64,000 bases of DNA. Source: Rivularia sp963920925. GTDB lineage: Bacteria; Cyanobacteriota; Cyanobacteriia; Cyanobacteriales; Nostocaceae. The notes below the pieces were generated by a model. The model saw only the letters and a program-made list of their open reading frames with translations. It had not been told where the DNA came from and searched no databases. The stretch lies in the NCBI RefSeq assembly GCF_963920925.1, contig NZ_CAWUDI010000013.1:96851-160850 (forward strand). The letters run 5' to 3'. A program made the position numbers and the translations under genes. Shown here piece by piece: positions 27,657-36,796 of this stretch. Each line of letters opens with the position of its first letter. Position 1 is the first letter of the stretch.

Positions 27657-28826
27657 TCAGCTAGGTTTTGTCTCTAATAACTCGGCGATCGCTTGACGTT
27701 CTGCGGGGTTGTGAGCAGGTGGTGCTTGACGAGCATCGGTAATCAACCAATCCAAAGAAGCTGCTTGAACATCAATTGATGCTCCAGTTTTATCGACGCA
27801 GTAACGACCATAAACCAGCTTATCAACTAACATGACTCCAGGGCCAAGCCGAGAATATTCAAAAATCACGCTGTTTTCTACGGTAGCACCGCTACATACG
27901 CAGCAAGAAGGGCCAATATAAACTGGACCAACTATTTTAGCTCCATCTTCTATTTTGGTCATTGCACCAATGTAAACTGGGCCAGTAATATCTACTTTGT
28001 CCCAATTTACGGAAACGTTTAAACCAGTGTAAATTCCTTCTTTGACTTGATTACCGGGGATTTGTACGTTTTTAATTTCTCCTGAAAGTACACCGCGAAT
28101 TGCTCGCCAATAATCAGGAACTTTACCAATATCTACCCACTCAAAGTCCATTGCTTGAGCGTAGAATGGCGCACCCATTTCCACAAGCTTAGGGAATAAG
28201 TCGCCACCGATGTCATACTCAACTCCAGAAGGAATATGTTCAAATATCTCTGGTTCAAAAATGTAAATACCAGTGCTGATATTAGTACTTTTAGCTTCCT
28301 CAACAGTTGGTTTTTCTTGGAATTCCTTAATACGGCCATCATCATCAGTAACAACAATACCGTAACTAGAAACTTCTTCCCGAGGTACAGTTTTAGTGAC
28401 GATTGTGGCGATAGAACCTTTTTCTCTATGCCATTTCACTGCTGCGGTTAAATCCAGGTCAATCAAAGCATCGCCGCACATTACAATAAAAGTATCGTCG
28501 AAAAACGTTTTAAAGTCCTGAATTTTTCGCATTCCGCCAGCAGAACCGATGGCTTTTCCGACTAATTTACCGTTATTATCAATACTACCTTCAAAAGAAT
28601 AACCAATTTCTACACCAAATCGCTGACCGTCACGGAAATAACTTTCGATTTCCTCAGCTAAATGACTAACGTTGACCATAATTTGGTCGAAGCCATGCTG
28701 CCGTAATAGTTCAAGCAAAAATTCCATCACTGGCTTTTGCAGGATGGGAATCATCGGTTTGGGAGTTGTGTAGGTAATCGGACGAACGCGAGTACCTTTA
28801 CCCGCAGCCAAAATCATTGCTTTCAT
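27657..28826 (-). CDS. NDP-sugar pyrophosphorylase (mannose-1-phosphate guanylyltransferase-like)
   Basis: 389 residues. An N-terminal nucleotidyltransferase domain (1-~235) has the signature LAAGKGTRVRPITYTTPKPM and Asp in VMCGDALIDLD. A C-terminal left-handed beta-helix (about 245-365) has hexapeptide-type repeats (ITGPVYIG, KIVGPVYIG, ATVENSVIF). This architecture fits GDP-mannose or glucose-1-phosphate nucleotidyltransferases that feed cell-wall or exopolysaccharide synthesis. The exact sugar cannot be told. GAGGA lies 10 nt before the ATG. Confidence 0.9.
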   Translation of the reverse strand: MKAMILAAGKGTRVRPITYTTPKPMIPILQKPVMEFLLELLRQHGFDQIMVNVSHLAEEIESYFRDGQRFGVEIGYSFEGSIDNNGKLVGKAIGSAGGMRKIQDFKTFFDDTFIVMCGDALIDLDLTAAVKWHREKGSIATIVTKTVPREEVSSYGIVVTDDDGRIKEFQEKPTVEEAKSTNISTGIYIFEPEIFEHIPSGVEYDIGGDLFPKLVEMGAPFYAQAMDFEWVDIGKVPDYWRAIRGVLSGEIKNVQIPGNQVKEGIYTGLNVSVNWDKVDITGPVYIGAMTKIEDGAKIVGPVYIGPSCCVCSGATVENSVIFEYSRLGPGVMLVDKLVYGRYCVDKTGASIDVQAASLDWLITDARQAPPAHNPAERQAIAELLETKPS

Positions 28827-29094
28827 AAATACTTAGTCCTCAACCACAAGCCAGTTTACATAGATTAAGTGATACTTCATCATCTGTTTTTATTTGTATG
28901 AAGTCATCCCTAAAAGCACGGATAATGCCCTTATAATGCATTCATATAATGGGTATTGGCAGATAAAACTATCTGAAATTGCCAATATTCCAGTTTACTC
29001 ACATTTGAGTATCCAACTCAAAGCTCGCATCAAAGCTTTCTCCAAAACCAGAACGACTTTAAAAAGCCATATCTGTTATCGGTACTCAAAAAAA

Positions 29095-29922
29095 TTAACT
29101 TGCTGCTTGAGACATAGGATTACTATTGCATTCTGCAAGCAAGCGAATTTTTATTTCCTGATAGAAATCTTCTTGATACAACTCTACTTTCGACTGAGCC
29201 GAGAGCAACAGTAATGCCCAGAATACGCTTACTGTATGAGAATTTTCACCATGAGAATGATCTTTCCCCAAATCCGATATTGACTGAGTTTGCGACCACC
29301 ACTCTACCAACTGTTCCAAATTCAGCCAGCTTTCTCCTAGATGCAGCTCGGCAGTTTTAGTCTGCAAAACTTTTTCTAATTCTCCAGCAACCTCTGTGAG
29401 ATTTTCTTGATGTGCTAATTCTAACGCTGCCTTTAAAGTTCTAATACCGGGCTGGCGTTTTTTCGCCAAAGGTCTAGTTTTTTGTACCAGTTGCAGTTGG
29501 TTAGCCATTACCTGCAACTGGTCTATTAACTCTTGTAAACTTACCCGACGAGCGGGTGGAGGCATTGCCGAACGTCTTCGCCGCAACTGTTTCTCCAAAG
29601 GCAGCCTAGCTATACGCTCATTCAAGCCATTTTCACCATCAAGCAGAAACTGATCTTCTAAAGAAGCATCTAGTTCATCTTCTGCCGATTGCAATTCCAT
29701 CAAAGTGTTGGCTTTGAATAAAACCAGCATTGAAGCCGATAAAAATGCTTGTCCTGACTGAGATAAATCTGATTCATACCTCTTCCTCCTTTTCTCAGGT
29801 GCCATGAGTTCTATATAACGGTCTATCACCTCAACTACCTGCACATCCCAAGGATCGATTTCTCCTTGTTCGGCTTGATGAATAAGTTGTGCGATCGTTT
29901 CTAAAAGCTCAGAAGCATCCAT
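29095..29922 (-). CDS. scpA: Segregation and condensation protein A (ScpA kleisin)
   Basis: 275 residues from ATG 29922 (a TTG two codons upstream, at 29928, is possible). The N-terminal LLETIAQLIHQAEQGEIDPWDVQVVEVIDRYI and the helical FLSASMLVLFKANTLM match the kleisin N-domain that contacts the SMC neck. The C-terminal winged helix (about 225-270: TVSVFWALLLLSAQSKVELYQEDFYQEIKI) contacts the SMC head. It should bridge the chromosome-organising SMC complex. The insert between the domains is long and charged, as in other cyanobacteria. scpB is not nearby. Confidence 0.9.
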   Translation of the reverse strand: MDASELLETIAQLIHQAEQGEIDPWDVQVVEVIDRYIELMAPEKRRKRYESDLSQSGQAFLSASMLVLFKANTLMELQSAEDELDASLEDQFLLDGENGLNERIARLPLEKQLRRRRSAMPPPARRVSLQELIDQLQVMANQLQLVQKTRPLAKKRQPGIRTLKAALELAHQENLTEVAGELEKVLQTKTAELHLGESWLNLEQLVEWWSQTQSISDLGKDHSHGENSHTVSVFWALLLLSAQSKVELYQEDFYQEIKIRLLAECNSNPMSQAAS

Positions 29923-29944
29923 CGACAAGTACTAAAATTTTTGT

Positions 29945-30115
29945 GAAAGGGCAGAATTGCAGGTCAAAGGTTAAAGGTTAAAGGTTAAAGGTTAAAGGTT
30001 AGGAGTTCAGAGTTAGGAATTAGGAGTTAGGAGTTAAAAATTATCCCCTTATTCCCTTGTCCCCTTGTCCCCTTGTCCCCCCATCTCCCCATCTCCCCAC
30101 CTCCCCACCTCCCCA
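29945..30115. repeat. Short tandem repeat cluster (TTAAAGG, AGGAGTT, CCCCTTGT, CCCCATCT)
   Basis: Five copies of TTAAAGG (29966-29999), then AGTTAGG units, then CCCCTTGT and CCCCATCT/CCCCACCT units that run up to the stop of the lapA-like gene at 30116. Confidence 0.85.
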
Positions 30116-30455
30116 TCAAGCGTTAGCTGAATCGCTAGCTGTTGGTAAAGAAGGTTGTAAGGATTGAATTTGGGCTTGGTACTCTTCAATAAGAGATTCT
30201 AATTGTTGAATTTGAACGTTCTTTTGACGAACTTTTTGACCAGACCATAATAGTCTTTCTAAGTGAGTCCAAACGCGGTGGGAACCAAGCTAAAATCCCA
30301 CCACTACCTAATGCTATAAGCAACTCAACTGAAATTGGTGCTTGTACTTCCATACCTGGAATTAGATGAATAGTTCCTAATTCTGTGTTTTCTATACTGA
30401 ATAAAGCGAAAGCTAAACAAAAAATAAAAATTATCGCAAAATTTACTTGTCTCAT
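30116..30455 (-). pseudogene. LapA-like (DUF1049) small membrane protein with a frameshift
   Basis: The N-terminal half (MRQVNFAIIFIFCLAFALFSIENTELGTIHLIPG, two membrane segments to LIALGSGGILAWF) is typical LapA/DUF1049. Near 30275-30285 the frame shifts. The other frame then encodes VWTHLERLLWSGQKVRQ, NVQIQQLESLIEEYQAQIQSL and ends SDSANA at TGA 30116-30118, exactly the coiled-coil tail expected. One extra base (or two missing) separates the halves. Read in one frame it would give 89 residues ending in nonsense. A sequencing error at GGTGGGAACC is possible. Confidence 0.82.
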
Positions 30456-31036
30456 TGGATATCTAGTTAAGTAATTAATTGTTGCTATTTTTTACCAGGT
30501 CTTTCCAATCAATACCCGCCATGAGTGGTAAATATTAGTTGTGCAACCTTGATATAATTCGTTACACGCATACGACCAATAAAGTATAAGAATAAAATTC
30601 ACCAAAAAAGTATATCACGATATTTTTATACCTTTACTCAGAAAAAAAATAACATTTTAATTTTCGTCTTTATACTGAAGTAAGGTAAAAATAGCTACAC
30701 AAAAGCTAAAGACATAATTTTTAATTAACTTTTCCCTAACTTTTCTGCCCTAGCATTCCGCTAAACGATATATTTTTCATTGGCATTTATCTATCCCTCT
30801 ATAGACTACTTAAAATTTTTTTCTATAACCAGTATTAAAGACTACTAATCGGGAATAAGTTAGGAGTTATGAGTTAGGAGTAGGGAGTTAGGAATTAGGA
30901 AGGGCGTGAAATTATAAGAAGTGCGTTAACTGAGTGTGTCCGTCAGATTATGCATCTTGCCCAGCGAATAATCGCAAGCGAGCAAGATGCTCGCACTACT
31001 ATTTTGAAATACACTGAGATAATTGATCGTTGATAA
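30456..31036. other. Intergenic region with hairpin repeat
   Basis: AT-rich DNA to 30850, AGTTAGG tandem units at 30857-30902, then a hairpin-rich block (30940-31010) with GCATCTTGC and GCAAGATGC arms (about 30951-30959 and 30983-30991). No gene seen. Confidence 0.5.
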
Positions 31037-31070
31037 CTGTTCACTGTTCACTGTTCACTGTTCACTGCTC
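31037..31070. repeat. TGTTCAC heptamer tract forming the 3' end of the AI-2E-like gene
   Basis: Four tandem copies of CTGTTCA run from 31037 to about 31064. The gene on the minus strand ends at 31048, so its last codons (about GAVNSEQ, stop) are read from this tract. Confidence 0.8.
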
Positions 31071-32109
31071 CCTGCTTTTGAATAGCGTCGAAGGTACCTT
31101 TAACAGTTCCGGCGATGGGAATGGCAACTAAAGTTCCTAGTAATCCTGCAATCTCGAAGCCGACTAAAATCACCACGAAAATCCAGATGGGATTAAGTCC
31201 GATAAAGTTTCCTAGCAATTTTGGGGCTATCAAATTATCTTTGATTTGCTGCATCAATATTGAGAAGAATGCTAGTTGAGTTGCTAGCCACCAATTTTGC
31301 AGCAGCAGCAATATAGTAACGAAGCCAATACCTAAACTAGCTCCAATAAAGGGGATAAGTTGGGATATCCCTATGACTACAGCAAATAAAAAAGCAAATG
31401 GAATTCCGATAACTAAAAAAATTGGTGTAAGACTTGCCACCATGAACAGTGCTAGTAAAAATTGGCTGAGAAAAAAGTAGTGGAAATTCAACTGTAAAGA
31501 TTTACTTAAAGGAAGTCGGATTTTTTCAGGTAAGAGATTTACCAAGCCATACCAAACGCGATCGCCATATAAAAGCATATAAAAAGCCAGCACTATAACT
31601 AAGATAGTATTGACTAAGGTTGATACCAGGGTTCCCGCAAATCCCACAGCACCAAGCGGTAATTCCTTGAGCAAGTTTTCGATGCTGGCATTAGTTTGGT
31701 TGGCTAATATTTTTAAGTTTATTAGTGGTAAGCTTCGTTTTTTGGCTATTGTTTCAAGTTGTTCTAACTGGCTTTGGAAGCTGTTTAACCAATCGGGGAT
31801 TTTATCGGTGAGTTGGATAGTTTGATTAATGACAAGGGGTACGAGGGTAACACCGATCAAAATCAGCAGCGTTAAAGTCAATAATAAAACTATAGTTACC
31901 GCCCATTCACGGGAAATACGGGCGCGTTCTAAAAATCGAACTGGATAATTAAGCAAAAAAGCTAGGATTGCTGCAATACTTAAAATAGTAAGTGGATGCC
32001 GAAAGTAATGAAAAATTACAGAGAGCAGTCCCACATTAAGAGCTATAATTGGGGCGCTCAAACCATATACTAATAAGTTTTTTAGGGAAGCCCAACGGCG
32101 CATCCGCAT
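31048..32109 (-). CDS. AI-2E/PerM-family transporter
   Basis: 353 residues with about 7-8 membrane spans: an N-terminal pair (LLVYGLSAPIIALNVGLLSVIF, LTILSIAAILAFLLNY), a periplasmic/cytosolic helical region (KIPDWLNSFQSQLEQLETIAKKR), and a C-terminal core with the family's IPFAFLFAVVIGISQLIPFIGASLG and LAPKLLGNFIGLNPIWIFVVILVGFE. The family includes putative AI-2 exporters and Na+/H+ antiporters; the substrate here is unknown. ATG at 32109 or 32103 are both possible. The C-terminal ~7 residues come from a short tandem repeat. Confidence 0.88.
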   Translation of the reverse strand: MRMRRWASLKNLLVYGLSAPIIALNVGLLSVIFHYFRHPLTILSIAAILAFLLNYPVRFLERARISREWAVTIVLLLTLTLLILIGVTLVPLVINQTIQLTDKIPDWLNSFQSQLEQLETIAKKRSLPLINLKILANQTNASIENLLKELPLGAVGFAGTLVSTLVNTILVIVLAFYMLLYGDRVWYGLVNLLPEKIRLPLSKSLQLNFHYFFLSQFLLALFMVASLTPIFLVIGIPFAFLFAVVIGISQLIPFIGASLGIGFVTILLLLQNWWLATQLAFFSILMQQIKDNLIAPKLLGNFIGLNPIWIFVVILVGFEIAGLLGTLVAIPIAGTVKGTFDAIQKQGAVNSEQ

Positions 32110-32160
32110 ATATTTTTTTTATTTTGTAGTATTTCTATATTTTGCAATCAAACAATTGTA

Positions 32161-32805
32161 ATGGATAAAAATATAGCTGAACTTCGTCAAGATTATACCT
32201 TGCAGGGCTTAAGTGAAGCCGAGATCGATTCTAATCCTTTTGCACAATTCAAAGAATGGTTCGATCAAGCATTGAGTGCCGATATCCTAGAACCAAACGC
32301 CATGATGGTGGCGACTACCACACCAGAAGGTAAACCGTCGGCGAGAATGGTGTTATTAAAAGATTTTGACGCACGCGGTTTTGTCTTTTATACCAACTAC
32401 AATAGCGATAAAGCACAAGAGTTAGCGGAAAATCCTCAAGCTGCTTTGGTGTTTTGGTGGGCAGAATTGCAGCGTCAAGTAAGAATTTGCGGACGAGTAG
32501 AAAAAGTCTCAGACAGTGAGTCAGATAAATATTTTTACAGTCGTCCTTTGAGCAGTCGTTTGGGTGCTTGGGCATCAAATCAAAGTGAAGTTATCGAAAA
32601 TCGAGAAGTACTTGAGCAACATTTAGAAGAATTAAAAGAAAAATATCAAGATCGAGAAATACCTCGTCCGTCTCATTGGGGTGGAATTCGAGTTATACCG
32701 GCAGAAATTGAATTTTGGCAAGGGCGTTCGAGCCGTCTTCACGACCGTTTAATTTATACAAGAATGGAAGATGGTAGTTGGAAGATTGAGCGGTTGTCGC
32801 CTTAA
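32161..32805 (+). CDS. pdxH: Pyridoxamine/pyridoxine 5'-phosphate oxidase
   Basis: 214 residues, full length. MVATTTPEGKPSARMVLLKDFD and VFYTNYNSDKAQELAENPQAALVFWW form the FMN-binding barrel. RQVRICGRVEK, SRLGAWASNQSEV, and the C-terminal IEFWQGRSSRLHDRLIYTR with RLSP end are the substrate and FMN contacts. It oxidises pyridoxamine or pyridoxine phosphate to pyridoxal phosphate. It is transcribed divergently from the transporter gene. Confidence 0.96.
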   Translation: MDKNIAELRQDYTLQGLSEAEIDSNPFAQFKEWFDQALSADILEPNAMMVATTTPEGKPSARMVLLKDFDARGFVFYTNYNSDKAQELAENPQAALVFWWAELQRQVRICGRVEKVSDSESDKYFYSRPLSSRLGAWASNQSEVIENREVLEQHLEELKEKYQDREIPRPSHWGGIRVIPAEIEFWQGRSSRLHDRLIYTRMEDGSWKIERLSP

Positions 32806-32940
32806 AGATTGGGTGTTGGTAAAACTGGCGGTTGAAACCGCTGCTACGCAAGGCGAAACCCACCTCCGTGGGTTAATAGTAAATTATTATATCGGACTTC
32901 TCAAAATTTATTTCTAACCTAAAACCAATCCCCCAAAACA

Positions 32941-32966
32941 AAAGACACGACATTCGCCGTGCCTTT
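32941..32966. terminator. Hairpin between convergent pdxH and the 32999 gene
   Basis: AAAGACACG pairs with CGTGCCTTT (one mismatch) around ACATTCGC. It lies in the convergent gap, with A and T runs at the two ends, so it may end transcripts from both sides. A GAAACCCAC/GTGGGTT hairpin at 32857-32875 is a dispersed repeat. Confidence 0.5.
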
Positions 32967-32998
32967 ATAAACTTATCTGAGCAATTCATAATTCATAA

Positions 32999-33388
32999 TT
33001 ATGGCTTGATTTCTTCCTCATCATCCCAAGGAGGAATTTCTCCTGTTACTCTCGGTGTCAAATCGAATTTTTCCTCCTCAGATGGTATTTCTGCCGTAAT
33101 TGTTGGAGGCTTTGATTTATCCTCTTGCTGAGAATCTTCGTCATCGTCCCACGGTGGTATTTGTCCAACAATTTTCGGAGAGGTAGAAGGAATTTCGGCT
33201 GTAATTATAGTTGTACGAATTTTACTGTTTTTCTTGGTAATTTCAGCTTTGCAATTTTGACTCAAATCTTCTTCGGTACTGTTTTCTGAAGTATCAGTTT
33301 TGCTAGCTTGAATATGTTCTTCTTCTTGAGATTTCTTGCTCAAAGTTTTGATTTTGATTGGCAATTTTTTGCCTTTTTTCTCAGACAT
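32999..33388 (-). CDS. Acidic unknown protein with repeated IPPWDD motifs
   Basis: 129 residues, not recognised. It starts Lys-rich (MSEKKGKKLPIKIKT), then has Glu/Ser-rich low complexity. The C-terminal half repeats a pattern: TAEIPS, then (V/I)-x-G-(Q/E)-IPPWDD-(D/E)E, occurring twice (about residues 68-81 and 110-124), with TAEIPS copies before each. No signal peptide or membrane span; probably disordered. It sits 48 bp downstream of the lipoprotein gene in a row of four minus-strand genes and may be co-transcribed. Confidence 0.6.
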   Translation of the reverse strand: MSEKKGKKLPIKIKTLSKKSQEEEHIQASKTDTSENSTEEDLSQNCKAEITKKNSKIRTTIITAEIPSTSPKIVGQIPPWDDDEDSQQEDKSKPPTITAEIPSEEEKFDLTPRVTGEIPPWDDEEEIKP

Positions 33389-33436
33389 CGCGATTCGTTC
33401 CTATATTTAATTCTATATTTGATTCAAGGAAGGCAA

Positions 33437-35089
33437 TTAAATCCAGTTCATTTCCTTAAGGATTTCTCCGACGTGTTTAACAAATCTTTCCCCCGTCATT
33501 TCAGGCAATTCGTGAATCTTATCTAATTTCTTCATCAGTACATATTGCAAATCAGTAAATCTTTCACGCACTCCTTGGAAATCTGGATCTCTACTTGCCC
33601 AATCCCAAAGATTGCGATCGCCATCTCTAAGTAAGGCGTAAATTAAGTACTGACGGGCTTTTTGCTTTGTTTGCTCGTCACCGTTATTTTGGGCGCTAAA
33701 AATTGCATACCACGAAGCCAAATTGTACAAAAATCGCGAACTTAAATCGGATTCCGCATTCCACTGTTTCTCTAATAGCTGTATTTCTGTTTGAGCTTCT
33801 TCGACGAGAGTTCGATCTTTTGTTAGTAATTGCGCCATTGCTTTACCAACTTTAATTCTCCGTCTTACAGTTTCATCTTCACATCTCACGAGTGCTTTTT
33901 CGTATTGCAAAATCGCTTGTCGCTGAAGATTTATTCTTTTATTTTCCTGAAACTCTCTTCCTTGAGTGCTGTAAGTATCGCCTAAATTTTCATAAGGCTG
34001 ATACCAGTTAGGGTCTAATTCTACAGCTGCTTGCAAATCTTCAATCGCTAATTGGTAAAAAAAGCTGCCATGAGTTGGAGCGCTGGCATAATTAATTACA
34101 CCGAAAAAGTTATGTATTTGCGATTGATATCTTTCACACCAATTGCCTAGATAGTACCAAGGCACGTTAGCTAGCATTTCTCGTTTTGAAAGTTCCACCG
34201 CCAACCACCGAGTAGCAGGTTTTAATAACAACCTGAAACGGTCTTTTAATTCGGGATATGTCTCAATAATTGGTAACTCAAATTCTTCATCAGCTACAGG
34301 TTTAGATGCCGTTTTAGATGCTGTTTTCGCTACTGTTTCAATTACCGTGTCAGTTACACTTTCTGTTTTATTTTCTTCCCAAATAGTGTAAAGCTTAGAA
34401 GCACCATTTCCCTGAATATCCGTAACTTCAAAAGTTATTCCCAGTCTGTTGTAATCTTCACCTTGACTTTGCAAGATACTAGTTACTTTGGTTCCATAAG
34501 GGGGGAAAATAATTTTGAGCAAACTTACTAAAGGGTCGATTTGATCCGGTGTAAACTCGTTTAACGAAGCGACTAAATTAGACAGTCTTTCATCCGGAGT
34601 TGTTTGAGGTAGAGGTAACTTGTCTGGATGACGATAAGTTCGCAGCCCATTAACATTAATATGTTCTTTGAGACGTTGGTGAACTCCCTTCATTTCCCGA
34701 ACCAATCTTTCTCGTCCCAACTGACTCAAACCTGGTAAAACAAACTCCATCCCTTCCGCACCAGAAGCGTTTGTAAAATTATCTACAATTAGTTGGGATG
34801 AACGGGAAGCAACTAAAATTATAATTCGCTGGATAACGGCAAGACTCAGTAAAATTATGATTACTTTTGCCAGAAAGAAAACGGTTCTGTTAAAGCTTTT
34901 ATCTACTTTCTCCAGGTTTTCTAGAACTTGCTCCAAAGAAGTGTTTGGTTTTTCTTTTTCTTCTAACTCCGATGCAGCAACAACGATCGGTGTCTCAGTT
35001 TTCGTAGAACCCGATATCGGTGCTTGAGAGCATCCCGAACCAAAGTTAATCGCTACAAAGGTAAATACTAATACAAGCCTTTTTTTCAC
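33437..35089 (-). CDS. Membrane-anchored TPR-like protein of unknown function (putative lipoprotein)
   Basis: 550 residues from GTG 35089. A lipoprotein-type signal ends in NFGSGC near residue 20. A second strong membrane segment follows (FLAKVIIILLSLAVIQRIIILVA, residues ~73-95). The middle is charged and includes a short V-x-KTASKTASK repeat. The C-terminal third (about 340-490) has helical pairs like tetratricopeptide repeats (YQLAIEDLQAAVELDPNWYQPYENLGDTY). Not assigned to a named family. It belongs to a row with DUF3153 and a TPR protein, suggesting a membrane-associated complex. Confidence 0.7.
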   Translation of the reverse strand: MKKRLVLVFTFVAINFGSGCSQAPISGSTKTETPIVVAASELEEKEKPNTSLEQVLENLEKVDKSFNRTVFFLAKVIIILLSLAVIQRIIILVASRSSQLIVDNFTNASGAEGMEFVLPGLSQLGRERLVREMKGVHQRLKEHINVNGLRTYRHPDKLPLPQTTPDERLSNLVASLNEFTPDQIDPLVSLLKIIFPPYGTKVTSILQSQGEDYNRLGITFEVTDIQGNGASKLYTIWEENKTESVTDTVIETVAKTASKTASKPVADEEFELPIIETYPELKDRFRLLLKPATRWLAVELSKREMLANVPWYYLGNWCERYQSQIHNFFGVINYASAPTHGSFFYQLAIEDLQAAVELDPNWYQPYENLGDTYSTQGREFQENKRINLQRQAILQYEKALVRCEDETVRRRIKVGKAMAQLLTKDRTLVEEAQTEIQLLEKQWNAESDLSSRFLYNLASWYAIFSAQNNGDEQTKQKARQYLIYALLRDGDRNLWDWASRDPDFQGVRERFTDLQYVLMKKLDKIHELPEMTGERFVKHVGEILKEMNWI

Positions 35090-35149
35090 AACCGCTGCAA
35101 TTTAATGGTTTTTGTGACAGCAGATATTTTCTGCGTATCATAAATTACG

Positions 35150-35395
35150 TATTCTTAACACGGATTTTTGGAATTGGCAACAGGAGGGGAAGGGGAGATG
35201 GGGCGATGGTAAGCCACTGCGTTGGGCGGGTTCCCCGACTTGTAGCAAGTGGCGCAACCCGGAGGGGGGGACAAGGGGAATTTGAACTTTTAACCTTTAA
35301 CCTTAACAACTCCTAACTCGTAACTCCTAACTCCTAACTGTATGTCCCTTTCGGGACACGCTTCGCTAACACTGCTCGCTGTTAACTGGTGAAAA
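35150..35395. repeat. Repeat mosaic (GGGGAGA, AACCTTT, CTAACTC units with a GC-rich insert)
   Basis: GGAGGGGAAGGGGAGATGGGG at 35181-35201 is interrupted by a GC-rich block (35205-35270: CCACTGCGTTGGGCGGGTTC, GGCGCAACCC) and continues with GGGGGGACAAGGGG, TTTAACC and CTAACTCCT units. From 35340, GTCCCTTTCGGGACACGC and GCTAACACTGCTCGCTGTTAAC form another dispersed block, which supplies the end of the DUF3153 gene. Confidence 0.75.
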
Positions 35396-36205
35396 TTGAA
35401 TCTTTGGATCTGGCATAAAGCTGTATCTGAGGAAAAATCCTAATCCAACGAATAGAACAATTAACAAAGTACCAATTCCAACTGGGCTGGGAAGCCAGAA
35501 AACCGCTTCAAGGTGATTTAGCTGTCCGGATTTGAGTTTCCATGAAAGCTGCTTGTTGTTTTTCAGCGGTTCGATCGCATCTTCAGTTTCTTCAATGCCC
35601 GAAGCTCCCCAAGGAGTGTTCAAATTGAACTCCAAATCAATAATTGAGCCAGTGTTAGTTAAAGCGTTACCTTTACTGGAAATTAAACCCAAAGAACGCA
35701 AGTCTAAATCGTAAATTAACTGGTTCCGTACTAACAGTAAAAAATTACTCTGCTTTAAAACTAAATTTGATTCTATTTTCGGTAGCTCTGATTCCGATTC
35801 CGCTTTTTTAGAGCTAGATTTAGAATCATTTCTGGAGTTAAAAAATGTGTTGTATTTTCTTTGCAGTTCCCTACCATTGCTGAAAGGAATAGTTACAATT
35901 ACTTCTTCGGGAGAAATTCTTTTTGCTGTTCCGTTTAGTTCGCGAGCGCGTCTTTCAATGCTATCCAACCATTCATAAACGGCATCGCCGCTAAAACTTG
36001 TTAGTTTCTCTGCCAATTTAATATGCTGTACGAATTTACCGTAATTAGCATTGTTGAAATTTACTCCTAAATCGTAATCCACACACCCAGAAAGTAACAG
36101 AGATGCTAACAATAAAATACATACAAGCCGTATTCGTTTAAAAAGGCTTTTAACTAATCGCGTCGAAATACGGGAAGAATTTCTTTGATAGCGAAATTGT
36201 GACAT
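35366..36205 (-). CDS. DUF3153 lipoprotein
   Basis: 279 residues. An N-terminal Arg-rich stretch, then a lipoprotein signal (LVCILLLASLLLSGCVDYDLG, Cys about residue 41). The DUF3153 core follows: DLGVNFNNANYGKFVQHIKLAEKL, WLDSIERRARELNGTAKRIS and IPFSNGRELQRKYN. A C-terminal membrane span is present (about 245-267: GIGTLLIVLFVGLGFFLRYS). The family is restricted mainly to cyanobacteria and its role is unknown. The last residues (about PVNSEQC) are encoded by repeat sequence and are probably not ancestral. It is 72 bp downstream of the TPR gene. Confidence 0.85.
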   Translation of the reverse strand: MSQFRYQRNSSRISTRLVKSLFKRIRLVCILLLASLLLSGCVDYDLGVNFNNANYGKFVQHIKLAEKLTSFSGDAVYEWLDSIERRARELNGTAKRISPEEVIVTIPFSNGRELQRKYNTFFNSRNDSKSSSKKAESESELPKIESNLVLKQSNFLLLVRNQLIYDLDLRSLGLISSKGNALTNTGSIIDLEFNLNTPWGASGIEETEDAIEPLKNNKQLSWKLKSGQLNHLEAVFWLPSPVGIGTLLIVLFVGLGFFLRYSFMPDPKIQFSPVNSEQC

Positions 36206-36277
36206 AATTACAGAGTTTAATTAGTTTATCGATTTTCAGATTTTGTTCTTGTTCGTGGCACCGCTTCGGATAATTGT

Positions 36278-36796
36278 TTAAAAACTTAACCAAAATAAGC
36301 TACCCAAAGTCACAGCAATAACAATTAAAGCCAGCCAGATAAAGCGATTGTCTTGAGTGTTTACCTGACTAAGATCGATAAACTCTACTTCCTCGACTTC
36401 TTTAACTGCGGGAGATTTTTTACGAGACGCAGCCACACGAATTTTACTTTTATCGGACAACGTTGCTAAATCGGGTATTTCAGTCATCCACTCTTTCGGA
36501 CGTTCCAATTTAGGTGCTTTAAAAATATATTGCAATCGCTTGGCATCTTTACTGGTTTCTGGGTAAGGATGACGCTTAAGCAACTCGCAAAGCTCTATGG
36601 CTTCTCGATTTTGCCCAGACGCTTCATAAGCTGTTGCTAACCAAATTTGCACCTCACCACCAAGTCGAGTATTGCGCTCCAATAAAGCACAAGCCTTTTT
36701 CAACTCCTCAACAGCTTGGCGATATTTACCATTTTCAAAAGCAGCTTTACCATTACGGTAGCGCTGTTTAGCAATTTCTAAACTTTCAGAACTCAC
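36278..36796 (-). CDS. TPR protein with C-terminal membrane anchor
   Basis: 172 residues from GTG 36796. Residues 1-80 form two tetratricopeptide-like repeats (AKQRYRNGKAAFENGKYRQAVEELKKACALL; WLATAYEASGQNREAIELCELLKRHP). A Pro/Lys-rich linker with KPPEW-like KERPKEWMTEIPDL follows, then an acidic stretch (EVEEVEFIDLSQ) and one C-terminal span (FIWLALIVIAVTLGSLFWLSF). A tail-anchored scaffold is likely. It is the first of four co-oriented genes running to 32999. Confidence 0.82.
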   Translation of the reverse strand: MSSESLEIAKQRYRNGKAAFENGKYRQAVEELKKACALLERNTRLGGEVQIWLATAYEASGQNREAIELCELLKRHPYPETSKDAKRLQYIFKAPKLERPKEWMTEIPDLATLSDKSKIRVAASRKKSPAVKEVEEVEFIDLSQVNTQDNRFIWLALIVIAVTLGSLFWLSF

